Assembly (NCBI GenBank): GCA_003024175.1
Contig: MDYQ01000337.1
Location: forward strand, 59,467 to 123,466
Source: Planoprotostelium fungivorum
Taxonomy: Eukaryota; Evosea; Variosea; Cavosteliida; Cavosteliaceae
Reading direction: 5' to 3'
Length of the DNA: 64,000 nt
A program made the translations under genes and the position numbers. The notes under the pieces were generated by a model. That model did no database searches. It was not told the DNA's origin and saw nothing but the letters and a program-made list of their open reading frames with translations. Positions 1-11,194 of this stretch are shown piece after piece (within the stretch, counting starts at the first letter, position 1; each line of letters opens with the position of its first letter).

Positions 1-189
1 GGTCTGATGCATAATTCATTAAGACGAATGATCACCTGGTCTAGGATTTGGAGGTGGTCTGCCTGCCATCGGGCGATGCTTTAAATGCGGTTGAGTCCGA
101 TGCGTCTAAGTCCTCCGGAGAATATTTTTTCTGTTGTAGACTGGTGTCAGTACAAAGGATAGTGACACCAACATCATCTCACACAGAGG

Positions 190-3100
190 ATGAGTCTACG
201 CAAAGTCCAGCTATTGGACAAACAAACGGGTGAGATCATACCATCACTCTCTCTTCTCACGCTACATGTCAGGCGGATCGACCGATGATCTCGTAGAGCT
301 CCTGACCCATTCCAAGTTTGAAGAATCAGACTTGAAGATGACGGAAGGTATATCCATCTCGATCGTGAACGTATATCTGATACCCGATATCAGACACACC
401 CGAGGCCCCTTCATTCGAGGAAGTCCTCACCGATGAAGACGATGAGGGCAGCTATCTGGTAGAGAGACCGAACGAAGAGTTAAAGAGTCCTCTATCTGAT
501 CCCATCGCCAAGAGACCACGCCCCAGGCCAAAGAGCGTCAGCGTGAGCACTGGTAATTCGAATCCGTTGGTCGTCAACACCATCACGAGGAGGAGGTATC
601 GGATAGACACCCATCTCATACTCAATCGAATGACAGACGATTTGTCTTGAGTGAACTCGATGGTGCCGATGTGAATGTAGAGAACTTGACCACCGAGCAG
701 TTGCTTCAGCTCGATGAAGTCGTGAACAAGAACGAAAAGTGAGATACCCGATCCGATATCTCATATCGATCTCACGTCATATCATCATGCGACCTCTAAA
801 TCGACCCAGGGGTGCTCTCGAAAACCTCATCGCCTCATTCAAACAAGAAGGCCCTGCACATCCGGCGTCAGATCGACATGGAGGACAGCTGAGCCCGCCC
901 ATGGACAAGAAAAAGTCGAGTGAGTTGACTGAACTGAGACAAATGAGAAACGATTGGAGGCGGTCTCGTCATGTGACCACCCGAGAAGGTGGCCGTGCTG
1001 CTGCTGTCGCCCTCTTAGAGCATGCGACGCGCATGATGTCCTCCATCACTTCTGACCGATTCGACAGGAACCATGATCGGCATCACGAAGAGTGATGGCA
1101 TGCCCGGTTTAGCCAAGAAGATTTTAGGAGGTAAAGAGAGAGGCATGCAGCAATCGAGCTCAGGTGAAGGAGACCTTCTACGTCGCGGATATCTCACTCA
1201 CGCGAATTCAGCCACGAATATATCTGCGAAAGTGCGCGCCAGCTCGAGTCTGTCGACTTCCCCGACCAGCGTGAAATCACCTCTCATGTCTTCAGAGAAA
1301 CACAAGGGAGATTTCGTCACGGTACAAGACGTACGTTTGGAACGTATACCGCTGTCCCACGTACAGGTGAGAGAGATCGGTCGTCTACAACGAGACAGAA
1401 TCTGACGCCGTACAGTCTTCGGTGCAGGAGGAGAGCAAGCAGGCCGTTCACTGCAGAGACTTCTGGTTGGAATTGGGAAAAGTGTATCAGCAGTTTTCTT
1501 ATTGCGTGCCTCGATTGGAGGACACTGACAAGTACGAAAAGTATTACCTGAAGGAATTTTATGGACAGAGTGAGTCGTCCACCATCGTCATCATGATCTC
1601 CACGTTGCATCGTGCATGTCCGTCATCATCATCATGTCTTCGATCATCATCACATCATCATCATGTCTTCGATCATCATCACATCATAATCATCACCTTC
1701 ACGATCGTGACAAATGACACTCGATCATCACCATCACCCCATCATCATGCTGATGCGATGACAGAGCACATGCACTACGTCGGTTCAACGGAGAACAAAG
1801 AGCTAGTCATCGTGTCCGTCCGAGAAGTAGAAGACGCTGCAGACAAGACGACCCACTTCATCTGCCTCTACCGAAATTACACGGTACGTCCATCTACAAC
1901 CCGCCAACAAATTAACCCCTACAGTGTGACGGCAGGCAGAAAGTCATGTTCGAGACGAGCAGGAGCGGCGTGGCAAGCAAGAAAGTGAAGGGTGCCCTAC
2001 AGCTCATCACCCAATGCAAGAAGATGAACAAGATCGATTCGAACGCCAACTTTGATCTCAACCTTTTGAAATTCGAGGGAAAGATGGTGAGAATTTTCTG
2101 CATTCATTTTCTCTCTTTGCAATTTCAATTCGTATGGAATCGATTTTATTTGTGATGTGACGTGCAATCGATACATATTCCATACATTTCGATCCATCTA
2201 CATCGATGTAGATGGATTCGTCTCTTCCCTTTACTTGTCCTCTATCACTCTACACATCACACAATGACTTATCTTCAGGTCGTGACACATCAGAAGATCG
2301 GTGTTCTGCTTCGACTGAAAGGACAGACCACAGAGAACGACATGTTCAACAACAGAGGTGACGTCCCTCTCCTCTCTCTTCATCTGAAGACAAGACAGAG
2401 AACGCCAGCCCCGACTTTGAAGAGTTTTTACAATTTTTGGGCGACCGAGTTGAATTGCAGGGACACGCTGGATTTGCTGGTGGTCTCGATGTGAAGAGTG
2501 AGTGATGACGTCGACACGAATCAAAATGTCGACCATACGATACGATGAGTCACATCACTGTCATCATGACTTGATCTCTCTACTTGGTCTGAAATGTACA
2601 TAGAAAACACGACCGGTACAGCCAGTGTCTATACCGTATTTCACGATTTAGAGGTTATGTTTCACGTGTCGACATTATTACCTCACTTCCCCGCCGACCC
2701 ACAACAAGTAGAGAAGAAGAGACACATAGGAAACGGTACGTGGCTCGTTGTAGATGGAATAAGCCACTGAAAGACGCACAGACATTGTCGTCATCATCTT
2801 CAACGAGGCAGACGAGCCGTTCGATCCTTCCATCATGAGATCAGAGTATAATAGTATCCTGTTTTATTTCATTTTATTTTATGTTTGGCCTTGATCGAGA
2901 TAGATGTATATGTATTTATTCAACCTGTGAAAGAGCCTGGAATCGCCACGAGATACGGGTGATTTATTCTATTTTAATCTTTTTTCCACACACCATCAGA
3001 TGATCCCATCTCATCTGAACCATTCATCTCCATCCAACGATCTCAATATAACAACCCATCCATCATCTTCATATAATCCATCCAAGCTTCATCCAGTCGA

Positions 3101-3401
3101 TTCATGTCGATCGTGCTGATGGAAACGTAGTGTTACGGTGGCATCTAAGGGAGGAACGCCTCCGTTCGGCCCTCTCTTGACATCACCACCCATCTACCAG
3201 AAGAACAGTGCCTTCAGAAATTTTCTCTTGACGAAAGGTGCGATATTCTCTCGAAATTATATTATTCTATTTTATTGTGACTCATCGCGGACAGTCATCA
3301 ACGCCGAGAGGGCCAGCTTCGAGGCACCTTCTTTCGCTCCAAAGATTAAGAGGACGAGAAAGATCCTTATCGAGGAGCTCGTATCAAACTGTAAGAAATA
3401 G
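190..3401 (+). CDS. Rap GTPase-activating protein (RapGAP)
   Basis: Multi-exon gene whose C-terminal half is a Rap/Ran-GAP domain, which speeds GTP hydrolysis on Rap-type small GTPases at membranes and the cortex. The exon from about 2279 reads KIGVLLRLKGQTTEND; the next ones read FLQFLGDRVELQG and TGTASVYTVFHDLEVMFHVS; then RKRHIGN-type sequence (HIGN at 2723-2734) continues as DIVVIIFNE. The Asn of HIGND is the catalytic 'Asn thumb' of the family. The end (FRNFLLTK, then an Ala/Glu-rich helix) also matches Rap1GAP proteins. The start at 190 is followed by a 13-codon exon and a clean gtgag donor. The N-terminal part (190-1300) is Ser- and acid-rich and its exon borders between about 750 and 1300 are not fully resolved. 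Function confident; full protein model moderate. Confidence 0.85.
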
Positions 3402-3774
3402 AGTCGATACATGAGTGAGGCAGTCGGTGTCCTTCTTCTCCTCTCTTCTGCTCTTCCATTATGTCGTGTGTGTGGTGATGATCGTGATGGAATGATCGAG
3501 ACGATCGTTTTCTTCGTTTGTGTCTTGATGGATGTTTGAATGGAAGATGAGACGGACACATGTGGATTTGTGTTGATCCTCCGATGTCTTTGCATAGACA
3601 TAAGATGTGACGTGGCCGATGACTCGTAGAGTTGTGATGTCCATCCTCTATCATCCGATTCAGATGAGTTGAAAAGACGAAGATGCTTTGATTCTTTATT
3701 CTCCTTCTTCTCTCCATCCAATAGAGAGGGGTTTCCATATCGATACTGATATACAGATGGCGGACGCTCGTCCA
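3402..3774. other. Intergenic, convergent 3' ends
   Basis: Separates the RapGAP stop from the stop of the minus-strand zinc-finger gene. It is rich in GAT/TCT repeats; I see no conserved coding frame, although several chance open frames cross it. Confidence 0.5.
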
Positions 3775-4745
3775 CTAGACGGAAGCACTCTTCTGTTCGA
3801 TGAGACCTCTTACGGTTCTCATGCGAGAGACGATGTCACGGTGGTAATCGACGAAGGCGGTCATGCATTTTCTGCCCTCTTCGATCCTCTTCAAACTCTT
3901 CTCCACTCTCTCTGTCAAGTCTTGATACTGTAACGTCTAAGTCGGTGTCTAGCATGTGGAGTTGACATATGATATGTTACCTCCAACTTCAACTCGAGGA
4001 GAGGATTGGATGCAACCTTATAGACTTCTACTCCATCGTCGGTCTCATCTGAATCTGAGCCGCAAGCGTGGGCATCTAAAGAAGATTCTTGGCTGCATAC
4101 CAGGTCTTCATCCAGTGATCTGTAGAAGGTGAGTCTCATCGTCCTGCTCGTGTTCGTCTCTTACATCTCGGCACTGACTTTAGAAACCTTGGGTACCTTC
4201 GTGCTTCTGTTCTTGTTGCCCGAGAGAAGCGAGCCGCTCGCCGCTCTTGTACGTATGCGAGTGGCTGCATCCTCTAAAGACCTATCAAGGTGCAAGTGGC
4301 GAAGGTCGTCCTTCTTGACTTTAGAGGTCTTAGATCGGTGTCTGGGGCTGGTCCTCTTAGCCGGTGACTCTCTTAACTGGCCCAAGATGGTGGCGATGGT
4401 GTGGTTGTCTTCGTCTCCTTGTGCATCTGTGAGAGTCTCATCCTCTTCATCCTCTGCGGTTGTGTATCTCGTGCATCTTCTACACAGGCAGCTACCGTCG
4501 CACAGAGGACAGACGTAACGACCTCTATCGTGCATCCTCTTCGCCTGTACCTCTTTAGACATTCGATCCTGTACGTGCGACCTCTTTACCTCCATCCATG
4601 AGGCCTCGGGCAAGCGACTGGATCCAAAGCACCTCTCGCAGACGATGTTTGGACACTGACTGCAGCTAACGTGCCTTCTTGGATATTGCACCATGGAGTA
4701 CTTGCATACGTGACAGCAGCGTCTGGCTTCAACCTCTATCGACAT
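3775..4745 (-). CDS. CDCA7-type (zf-4CXXC_R1) zinc-finger protein
   Basis: Three exons (4745-4165, 4119-3981, 3935-3775) joined by short GT-AG introns with conserved phase. The N-terminal region carries paired cysteines in the order CHVC, CSQC, CERC and then VCPLCDGSCLCRRC, the layout of the zf-4CXXC_R1 domain found in CDCA7/JPO proteins. In animals and plants CDCA7 proteins partner the HELLS/LSH chromatin remodeller and help maintain heterochromatin and DNA methylation; whether this one does so is inference. After the finger come a basic stretch, an acidic region and a C-terminal helix rich in Arg/Glu. The start is the first Met before the Cys cluster. It has a 120-bp divergent promoter with the next gene. 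Confidence 0.75.
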
Positions 4746-4865
4746 GTTGGGTGTTCTCTACGTAAAGCGGTCTTGGTTTCTGTCGGTGTGTGCCCTGCAA
4801 ATTACAGCCCGAGGGATTCAGCGAGTTCTGGAATAAGTCAGCCGATAGAGATTCGAGAAACGAAA
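4746..4865. promoter_or_regulatory. Short divergent promoter region
   Basis: A 120-bp gap between the start of the zinc-finger gene (minus) and the first plausible ATG on the plus strand (4866). No clear TATA box was seen. It is called only from gene arrangement. Confidence 0.3.
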
Positions 4866-5581
4866 ATGATGGAGAAACTACGCAGAGGTAAGATCAAACA
4901 CGCTGTATTTCTAAATCGGACTTGTCCGTCTTCAGTGGAGGACAGATGGTTACTCTGTTTTTTTAGACGAGGGGGTCGTGGAAACTGACAATGAGCGACG
5001 CGGAATAAGACCTGGCGTCAAAATAAACTCTTCAACATCTGCGAGATAAGTCTCCAACGGGAGCTCATACAGCAGAGCGCAACACCTTTAGATGTGGCGT
5101 TGACGTCTGAGGTGTCGAATCTCAGTTCCAGACGTGTCTTCGCATTGGTATGAAACAGAGAGACAGACGAGCGACGATGGATGGATGAGACAGGCGGTAG
5201 AGATGGAAGAAAAAAGTCGAAAATGAGACGTAAAGAGACGTGGAGAAGAGCTGAGTTGTATGATCGCGGGAGACGATGGAAGATCGAGGGAGAGGAGATG
5301 GAAGAACGCACCTACCAGCTCGCACACGTGCGGTGGACGCACCGGGCCGAATTGGGTTGCGCTACAGATATAAATTGTCTTCAGACACCGATATAGAGGT
5401 ATGGATGCTTGCGACCACCGATTTCTATTCACCCGTCCAGGACAGGAGCACATTCTCAAATGAATCGTCCGATGTATGCGGACGATTCAATCCATCGACT
5501 TTTAGAATCACCTCCTTCACTTTCGACCATTCTGTCCCCTTTCATATAGAGTTTAGAGTCCACATCCACGGACGTGCGTAG
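4866..5581 (+). CDS. Unrecognised multi-exon gene (model unresolved)
   Basis: I do not recognise this gene. ATG at 4866 opens a 22-nt exon ending in a good gtaag donor (4888). Splicing to an acceptor near 4967 gives MMEKLRRDEGVVETDNERRG in frame. Further coding-like blocks on the plus strand are ISLQRELIQQSATPLDVALT (about 5044-5105), a basic block (5181-5330) and a final exon ending HIEFRVHIHGRA* at 5581. The codon choice of the last block matches neighbouring genes. The joins between the blocks could not be made consistent in phase, and the minus strand also has an open frame at 5018-5311, so strand and structure remain uncertain. Confidence 0.35.
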
Positions 5582-5860
5582 CTCACAAATAAAAACCCAG
5601 TCGTGGAGGTTCTAAATTTAGAGTAACCATTTCCCCCACAACAGACGCTCATCTTCCACATCGGACGACCACTCTGAGGCACATATAGAACCAACGGATG
5701 GTTGGCTCAGACAAGGAGATGTCTATAAGATCTTCCGTCGCGCGGAGTGGTGCTGCATCTGTTCCGTCACTCATAGAAGTGGGAAGCCACAGTGGGTGTG
5801 TTGCAAAAAAGGGTGGCTTCATCTTTTAACGGACAACACAGCGGAAATAATGAGACGGGT

Positions 5861-8800
5861 ATGGACACACAACGTAATGTCGCACGTATCAGTTCCTTAT
5901 TTTCCACAGAAGAGGTGCAGTGACAATTGAATGGATTTCAATTGTCATCTGATTCGAATGACAGCGCACGAGAGAGCTGGAATCCATCATTGCGCTCAAA
6001 TCACGACAGATCTCCCGTCTACAGAAAGAAGTCAAGAGTTTGTTGAGAATCCAACAACAACAGGCGAATACCATCGAGAACAGTTTCCACGATAGTCGTG
6101 AATTAGAAGATCGGTTGCACACGTATGAGACGAGAGCCAAGAGTGATGAAAGAGCCATCAAGGTTGAATTTCTACCACCATTTCATCTCGATCCATCCAA
6201 CGATTTCGAAATGCTTTTTCCCATCTGTTCATCTTCTAATCCATCAACCAGTCTCTTCAAGAGAAACTGGCCGAAGTCACCTCGTCTTATCAGAGGATAC
6301 TCGCATCGTATACCAACTCTGTCGAAGAGAAGAGATCATCGACTGCATCGGCCACAAAGAAGGCAGTTCCAACTCCAAAGGCAGCCGTTAAGAAGTTGGA
6401 GCCCGTGCCAAGTAAAGACAAATTGACCAACAGTGGAACCACCATCGTCCTCCCGACGAGTCCTCTAATGGGGCCTCTATCTCCTCTCAGACCTTCATCA
6501 TCAGATGGCATCGTAAGCCCCGTGGCCGTTGCATCAGCTCGCGGTGAGTTTTTCTTTTCACATCGAGATCTCATTCGCCATAATCGCGATCACCTCCATC
6601 GCAGATGATCTAATTCAATTCCATCCGTTGATCGTCGCTATTCGCGCGGGAAATTTGAATTTCAAAATGTGACGACTTCCAGCTGCATCACAAGATGACT
6701 TCCGAGGGACCTTCTCTGGTAGGGCTACTCTAGATTCCATCATCCAATTCGTTCGCATCTGTTCCATCATGACCGAAAAACACACAGACAAGTGAGTCAT
6801 GACGCTCATGACGATGACCCTTCCTCATCACCTCCATCAGTGAAGTGACGGTGGCCAACGAGGCGGGGAGACTCATTGGAGCCCACGTGTCCACCCTGTT
6901 CATCTATAATCGAGAAAAAGACGAATTAGAGATGAAAGTGAAGAGCAGTACCAGGGGAAAACCGACGAAATTTCCCGCCAATTGTGGCCTGGTAGGTCAC
7001 GTGACCAAGAATGACGTCATCACCCGGGTGTCCCTCCCAAAGGAAAATCCGCACTACGATTCTCGCTGGGACGATCGCAACGGTGGACCAAATATTCGTG
7101 CCCCCGGCCTGATTCCCCCTAGGTATCAACCCCACCTCCCTCCTCTACGTCCCCATCCATTCGAATCACGAGTTGGTCGGCGTCCTCCAGTTCATGCATC
7201 TCAATCGACAGTTTTCAGAAGACGATGAGACGCTCATGCACCTGATGGAGGACATCGCCGGCGGTTTCGTTCGCAACCATCAACTCACGGAGAGATTTCG
7301 AAACGACAGACTGCGAGACGTCCAACTCATCGAAGCGTGCAAGCTGATCAGCGGCGAGCTCGATATATCGGAATTGGCCTCGACCATCGTCTACAACGCG
7401 ACGATCGTGTGTGGTGCGGAGGAGTGCAGGTTGTACCTCATCGATGTAAATACGAAGGAGTTGGTGTCGGTCAATCAAGATACGGCAGAGTGTAGATATG
7501 CTATGAGTCAGGGTATCGTTGGGTTCGTCGCTACAACGGGGCAACAGGTGTGTCATCTCTCATTGAATTTATCATTTATATTCATCTCATCACACCCATT
7601 TTATTCTTATTTTGTACTGATGAAGGTTACGATCATGATGATATTCTCATGCAAACTTTCTCTATCACATATGCATTGGATTTTCTATTCTCTTAAAATC
7701 ATGAAGAGCAAACGTAGAGAAAAATCGATTGTAGATGTCACACATTATCATTGAATGTCTGTGCAGGTCAATATCACCGATGTGAAGAGTGATTCTCGAT
7801 TCGATCCCGTTGTAGATCAAGCCCCCGGTAAGCCCGCAGCCAGCCTCATGTGCTTACCTATCAAGGTGAAATTTCATCCAAATTTCCACCCTTTTCTCTC
7901 CCACACTTTTCTCCCTTTTTTCTTCTTTTCCTTCTTTTTCTTCTTATCTCTCTCACAACTATTATTGAATCAGATTTCTCACCACTTTATTTCCCTCCAA
8001 ATTTCTTCTCACATTTCTCTACAGAACGAAAACGAAGAAACACTCGGCGTCATCAGCCTCATCAACCGTAAAGACAACCTTCCCTTCTCTCCCTTCGACG
8101 TCTCCACCCTCTCTTCTCTCGTCCAACACATCTACACCGCTCTCAGCAACGCCGAACTCTTTCACAAGACTCTCTTGGGTTTCAACGCAGCTCTGTCGAC
8201 CCAGCAGAAGTATCAAGTCTTGTTAGAGGTGGCAGAATCTCTCACGTCCCAATTGGACGAGAATAAATTGATTCAATTCATCATGCGGAGGGCCAGGGAG
8301 CTCGTCAACGCGGAGAGGTGAGAGAACTCGCGGAGATTTCGTGGTTCCCGGGAAAATGACGGGTACGGCAGGTGCTCCCTCTTTCTCATGGACGAAGACC
8401 ACAATGAGCTGAGGTCGAAGGTGGCTGAAGGTACGGACGAGGAGATAAGAGTTCCCATGAATATGGGTATCGCTGGACACGTGGCGGCGACTGGTTCTAC
8501 ACTCAATATCATAGAGGCTTATGACGATCCCAGGTGAGAGGATTTATTTCGATTTATTTTGATTTACTTTGAAGTATGGAGAAACGAAGATCTCATCATT
8601 CGATATTTCATGATTTAAATGTCGATTCCTATTTTATTCTATTCAATTTAGGATTTCATCACTGTTTGATTTCCATTTTATTCTATTTTATTCTTCTCTT
8701 TTGAGACTCCACCAGATTCAACATCGAGGTCGACAAGAGAACCGGCTACAAGACACGAAACATCCTCTGCATGCCCATCTACAACGACGAAGACAAAGTC

Positions 8801-10850
8801 ATCGGCGTCACACAACTCATCAACAAGTTCAACGGGAGGTTCTCACAAGAAGATGAAGAGATACTGAAAGCCTTCTCTATCTTCTGTAATATCACACTGA
8901 GAAACGCCAAGCTATACAAGCAGGCGATACAGTCACAGTATAAGACACAAGCACTGTTAGACGTGACTATGGCCATATCGTCAGAGAAGAGTATGCAGCC
9001 GTTGCTAAAGTCCATCATGAAGCATGCGAGACGATGTGTGAAGGTGGTGGTGATGATGTAGATGGAGTTGATGAGAATACAGGCGGATCGAGCTTCCCTG
9101 TTTCTATTGGACCCATTCAACGGAGAGTTGAGATCTCAAGTGGCAGAAGGTCCGTCTTTCATCATCTTCCATCTCCATTGCATCTCATCTGATGACCATA
9201 TCTTCTCTTCTTCGCGTGTCTCTCTTCATGTTCTAAACGATGAAACAGGTGTAGAGGAGATCATCATACCTGTGACCGATGGTATCGTGGGACACGTGGC
9301 ATCCACGGGAGAGGAAGTCATCCTCACAGACGCTTACGGGGACGAGAGATTCAGCCCCCTTGTCGATGAGATGACAGGATACAAGACCAAATCGGTTCTA
9401 TGTCTCCCATTACGCACCGACGACGGAAAGATCATCGGCGTGACTCAGATGATCAACAAGAGAGAAGGTTTCTTCTCACAAGAAGACAAGGCCCTCTTGA
9501 AGGTTCGTGATCTCGATGATGATGCACCTGCCCAAATATTTGGTCCGTTGTAGACGAACTCATTTTTCACAGGCTTTCGCCACATTTGCATCACGCTCCG
9601 TCGCCCAAGTGTTACAATCGGTACCAAAACCTCTTAAGATGGCCTCTATCAGCGACGACCCACGCTTCATCCCGACCGAGGCCGACAAGAAGGCCGTCCT
9701 GTCATGGTCGTTCGATGCCCTGTCTTACACGCGAGAAGACCTCATCCGACTGGTCCTGGCGATGTTCGATATCTTTGGCATCACGAAAGGGTTCAACATT
9801 CCACCGGATCGACTCTTCAATCTCATCGTGGCGATATCGAAGGCCTATCGAGACGTACCGTATCACAATTTTTGGCACGCAGTGGACGTTACTCAGGTGA
9901 TTGTCTCCTTGATCTATCTCGTATCGATTTGCATTGATTGCATATATCTATCGCTCTTTCACCGTGTGTCACTCTGACATTCATCTGTCAATGTCACGTT
10001 CATCTATCATCATCACGTATAGATATCACTCCCACACCATCTACATCCACACAACACTCCATCACCCTCCCTCATCCATCATCGCACTCTCATCCATCAT
10101 CACACTCTCATCTGACGCATCCAACAGGTAGTCTTCCTCTTCATGTGGTACGGCAGCACGATCCGAATGACTCTCTCTTCCCTCGATATCTTCGCCACAC
10201 TCGTCGCCGCGCTCTGTCACGACATCGACCACGGTGGTCTCAACAACGCCTTCCACGTCAAGGCACAGACACCCCTCGCCCTCCTCTACAAAGACACGTC
10301 CGTGTTGGAGACTCACCACTGCTCCCGCACCATCTCTATCCTCTCCGAAGTGGACAACGACATCTTGAGTGAACTCAGTGAAGAACAAGTGGCCAGCCTG
10401 TGGAAGACTCTCATCTCTGCCATTCTGTCCACAGACATGTCCCTTCATTTCCACCTCGTCAAGGAGTTCGAAAATATCGTTCAAGTCGAGAGATCGTTCG
10501 ACGCCAGCAAGCAAGAGCACCGCAAGCTGCTCGCGGACATGGTTCTAAAGTGTGCCGACATCTCGAACGTCATCAAACCCTTTCCCATCGCGAAGAAGTG
10601 GGCCGAGATCATCTGCCAAGAGTTCTTCGCCCAAGGAGACATGGAGAGGGAGAGAGGCATCGCTGTGTCTCCTCTCATGAACCGACAGACGGTCGTCATA
10701 CCTCAGATGCAGCTTGGGTTCATCAACAGCATCTGCGTGCCCATCTTCTCTCTCTTCTCCGTGTTTGATAACTCGTTGACGCCGATACAAACGAATCTGA
10801 AGAAGAACGTAGAGGAGTGGAACAAGGTTCTGCAGCAGGGGTATCAATAG
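5861..10850 (+). CDS. Class I cyclic-nucleotide phosphodiesterase with four GAF domains
   Basis: Hydrolyses cAMP and/or cGMP. Start [14 protein letters not shown] at 5861, followed by a coiled coil (about 5965-6290), a Ser/Pro linker, then four GAF domains: GAF1 about 6740-7290, GAF2 about 7310-8190, GAF3 about 8200-8940, GAF4 about 8950-9610. GAF3 and GAF4 share the pattern G-[IV]-[AV]-GHVA[AS]TG and end in GVTQ[LM]INK. The catalytic domain follows (about 9700-10850) with [32 protein letters not shown] and the purine-binding Gln in QLGFI, all metal- or substrate-binding signatures of PDEase_I. About 12 short introns; one (7550-7767) is longer. Vertebrate GAF-PDEs (PDE2, 5, 6, 10, 11) carry two GAFs, so four is unusual. 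Substrate specificity cannot be read from the sequence. Confidence 0.93.
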
Positions 10851-11194
10851 TGTCATATAAAGAGCCTGCGGGTGTTTGTAAAGAAAGTGAATGGATGGTG
10901 ATGATGAGAGGGGCGTGATGTGTACATGATGATGTGCAGATGTGTCGTGATGATGGATTTCGTACATGATGTGATGATCGAGATGTACTGAAAGTGTGAA
11001 ATGTCACGAAAATGATTTTGCGTTGTGGATTTATTGTTGAAATTACATCCAATCGTGGTGTTTGATAACCAGCTGGCGCACTCTATATATTGGCAGTGTG
11101 CAACTCTCTCTAGTTGCTCTTATTTCTATTCAACACTTGAGCATTAAGACACCGAGCTCTATAAATAGAACATTTTCCGTGTGGGCATCACAAA
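10851..11194 (+). promoter_or_regulatory. Intergenic with TATA-like motifs before DNAI4
   Basis: The stretch between the PDE stop and the next ATG holds two AT-rich motifs, CTATATATTGG (about 11081-11091) and CTATAAATAG (about 11158-11167). Either could be a TATA element. The second lies only about 28 bp before the ATG and would leave almost no leader. No coding frame is seen. Confidence 0.35.

Noticed and set aside
7850-8071. Pyrimidine-rich open frame inside the PDE gene
   Set aside because: It lies in an intron with a long CT tract; splicing it out joins two halves of GAF2 correctly.
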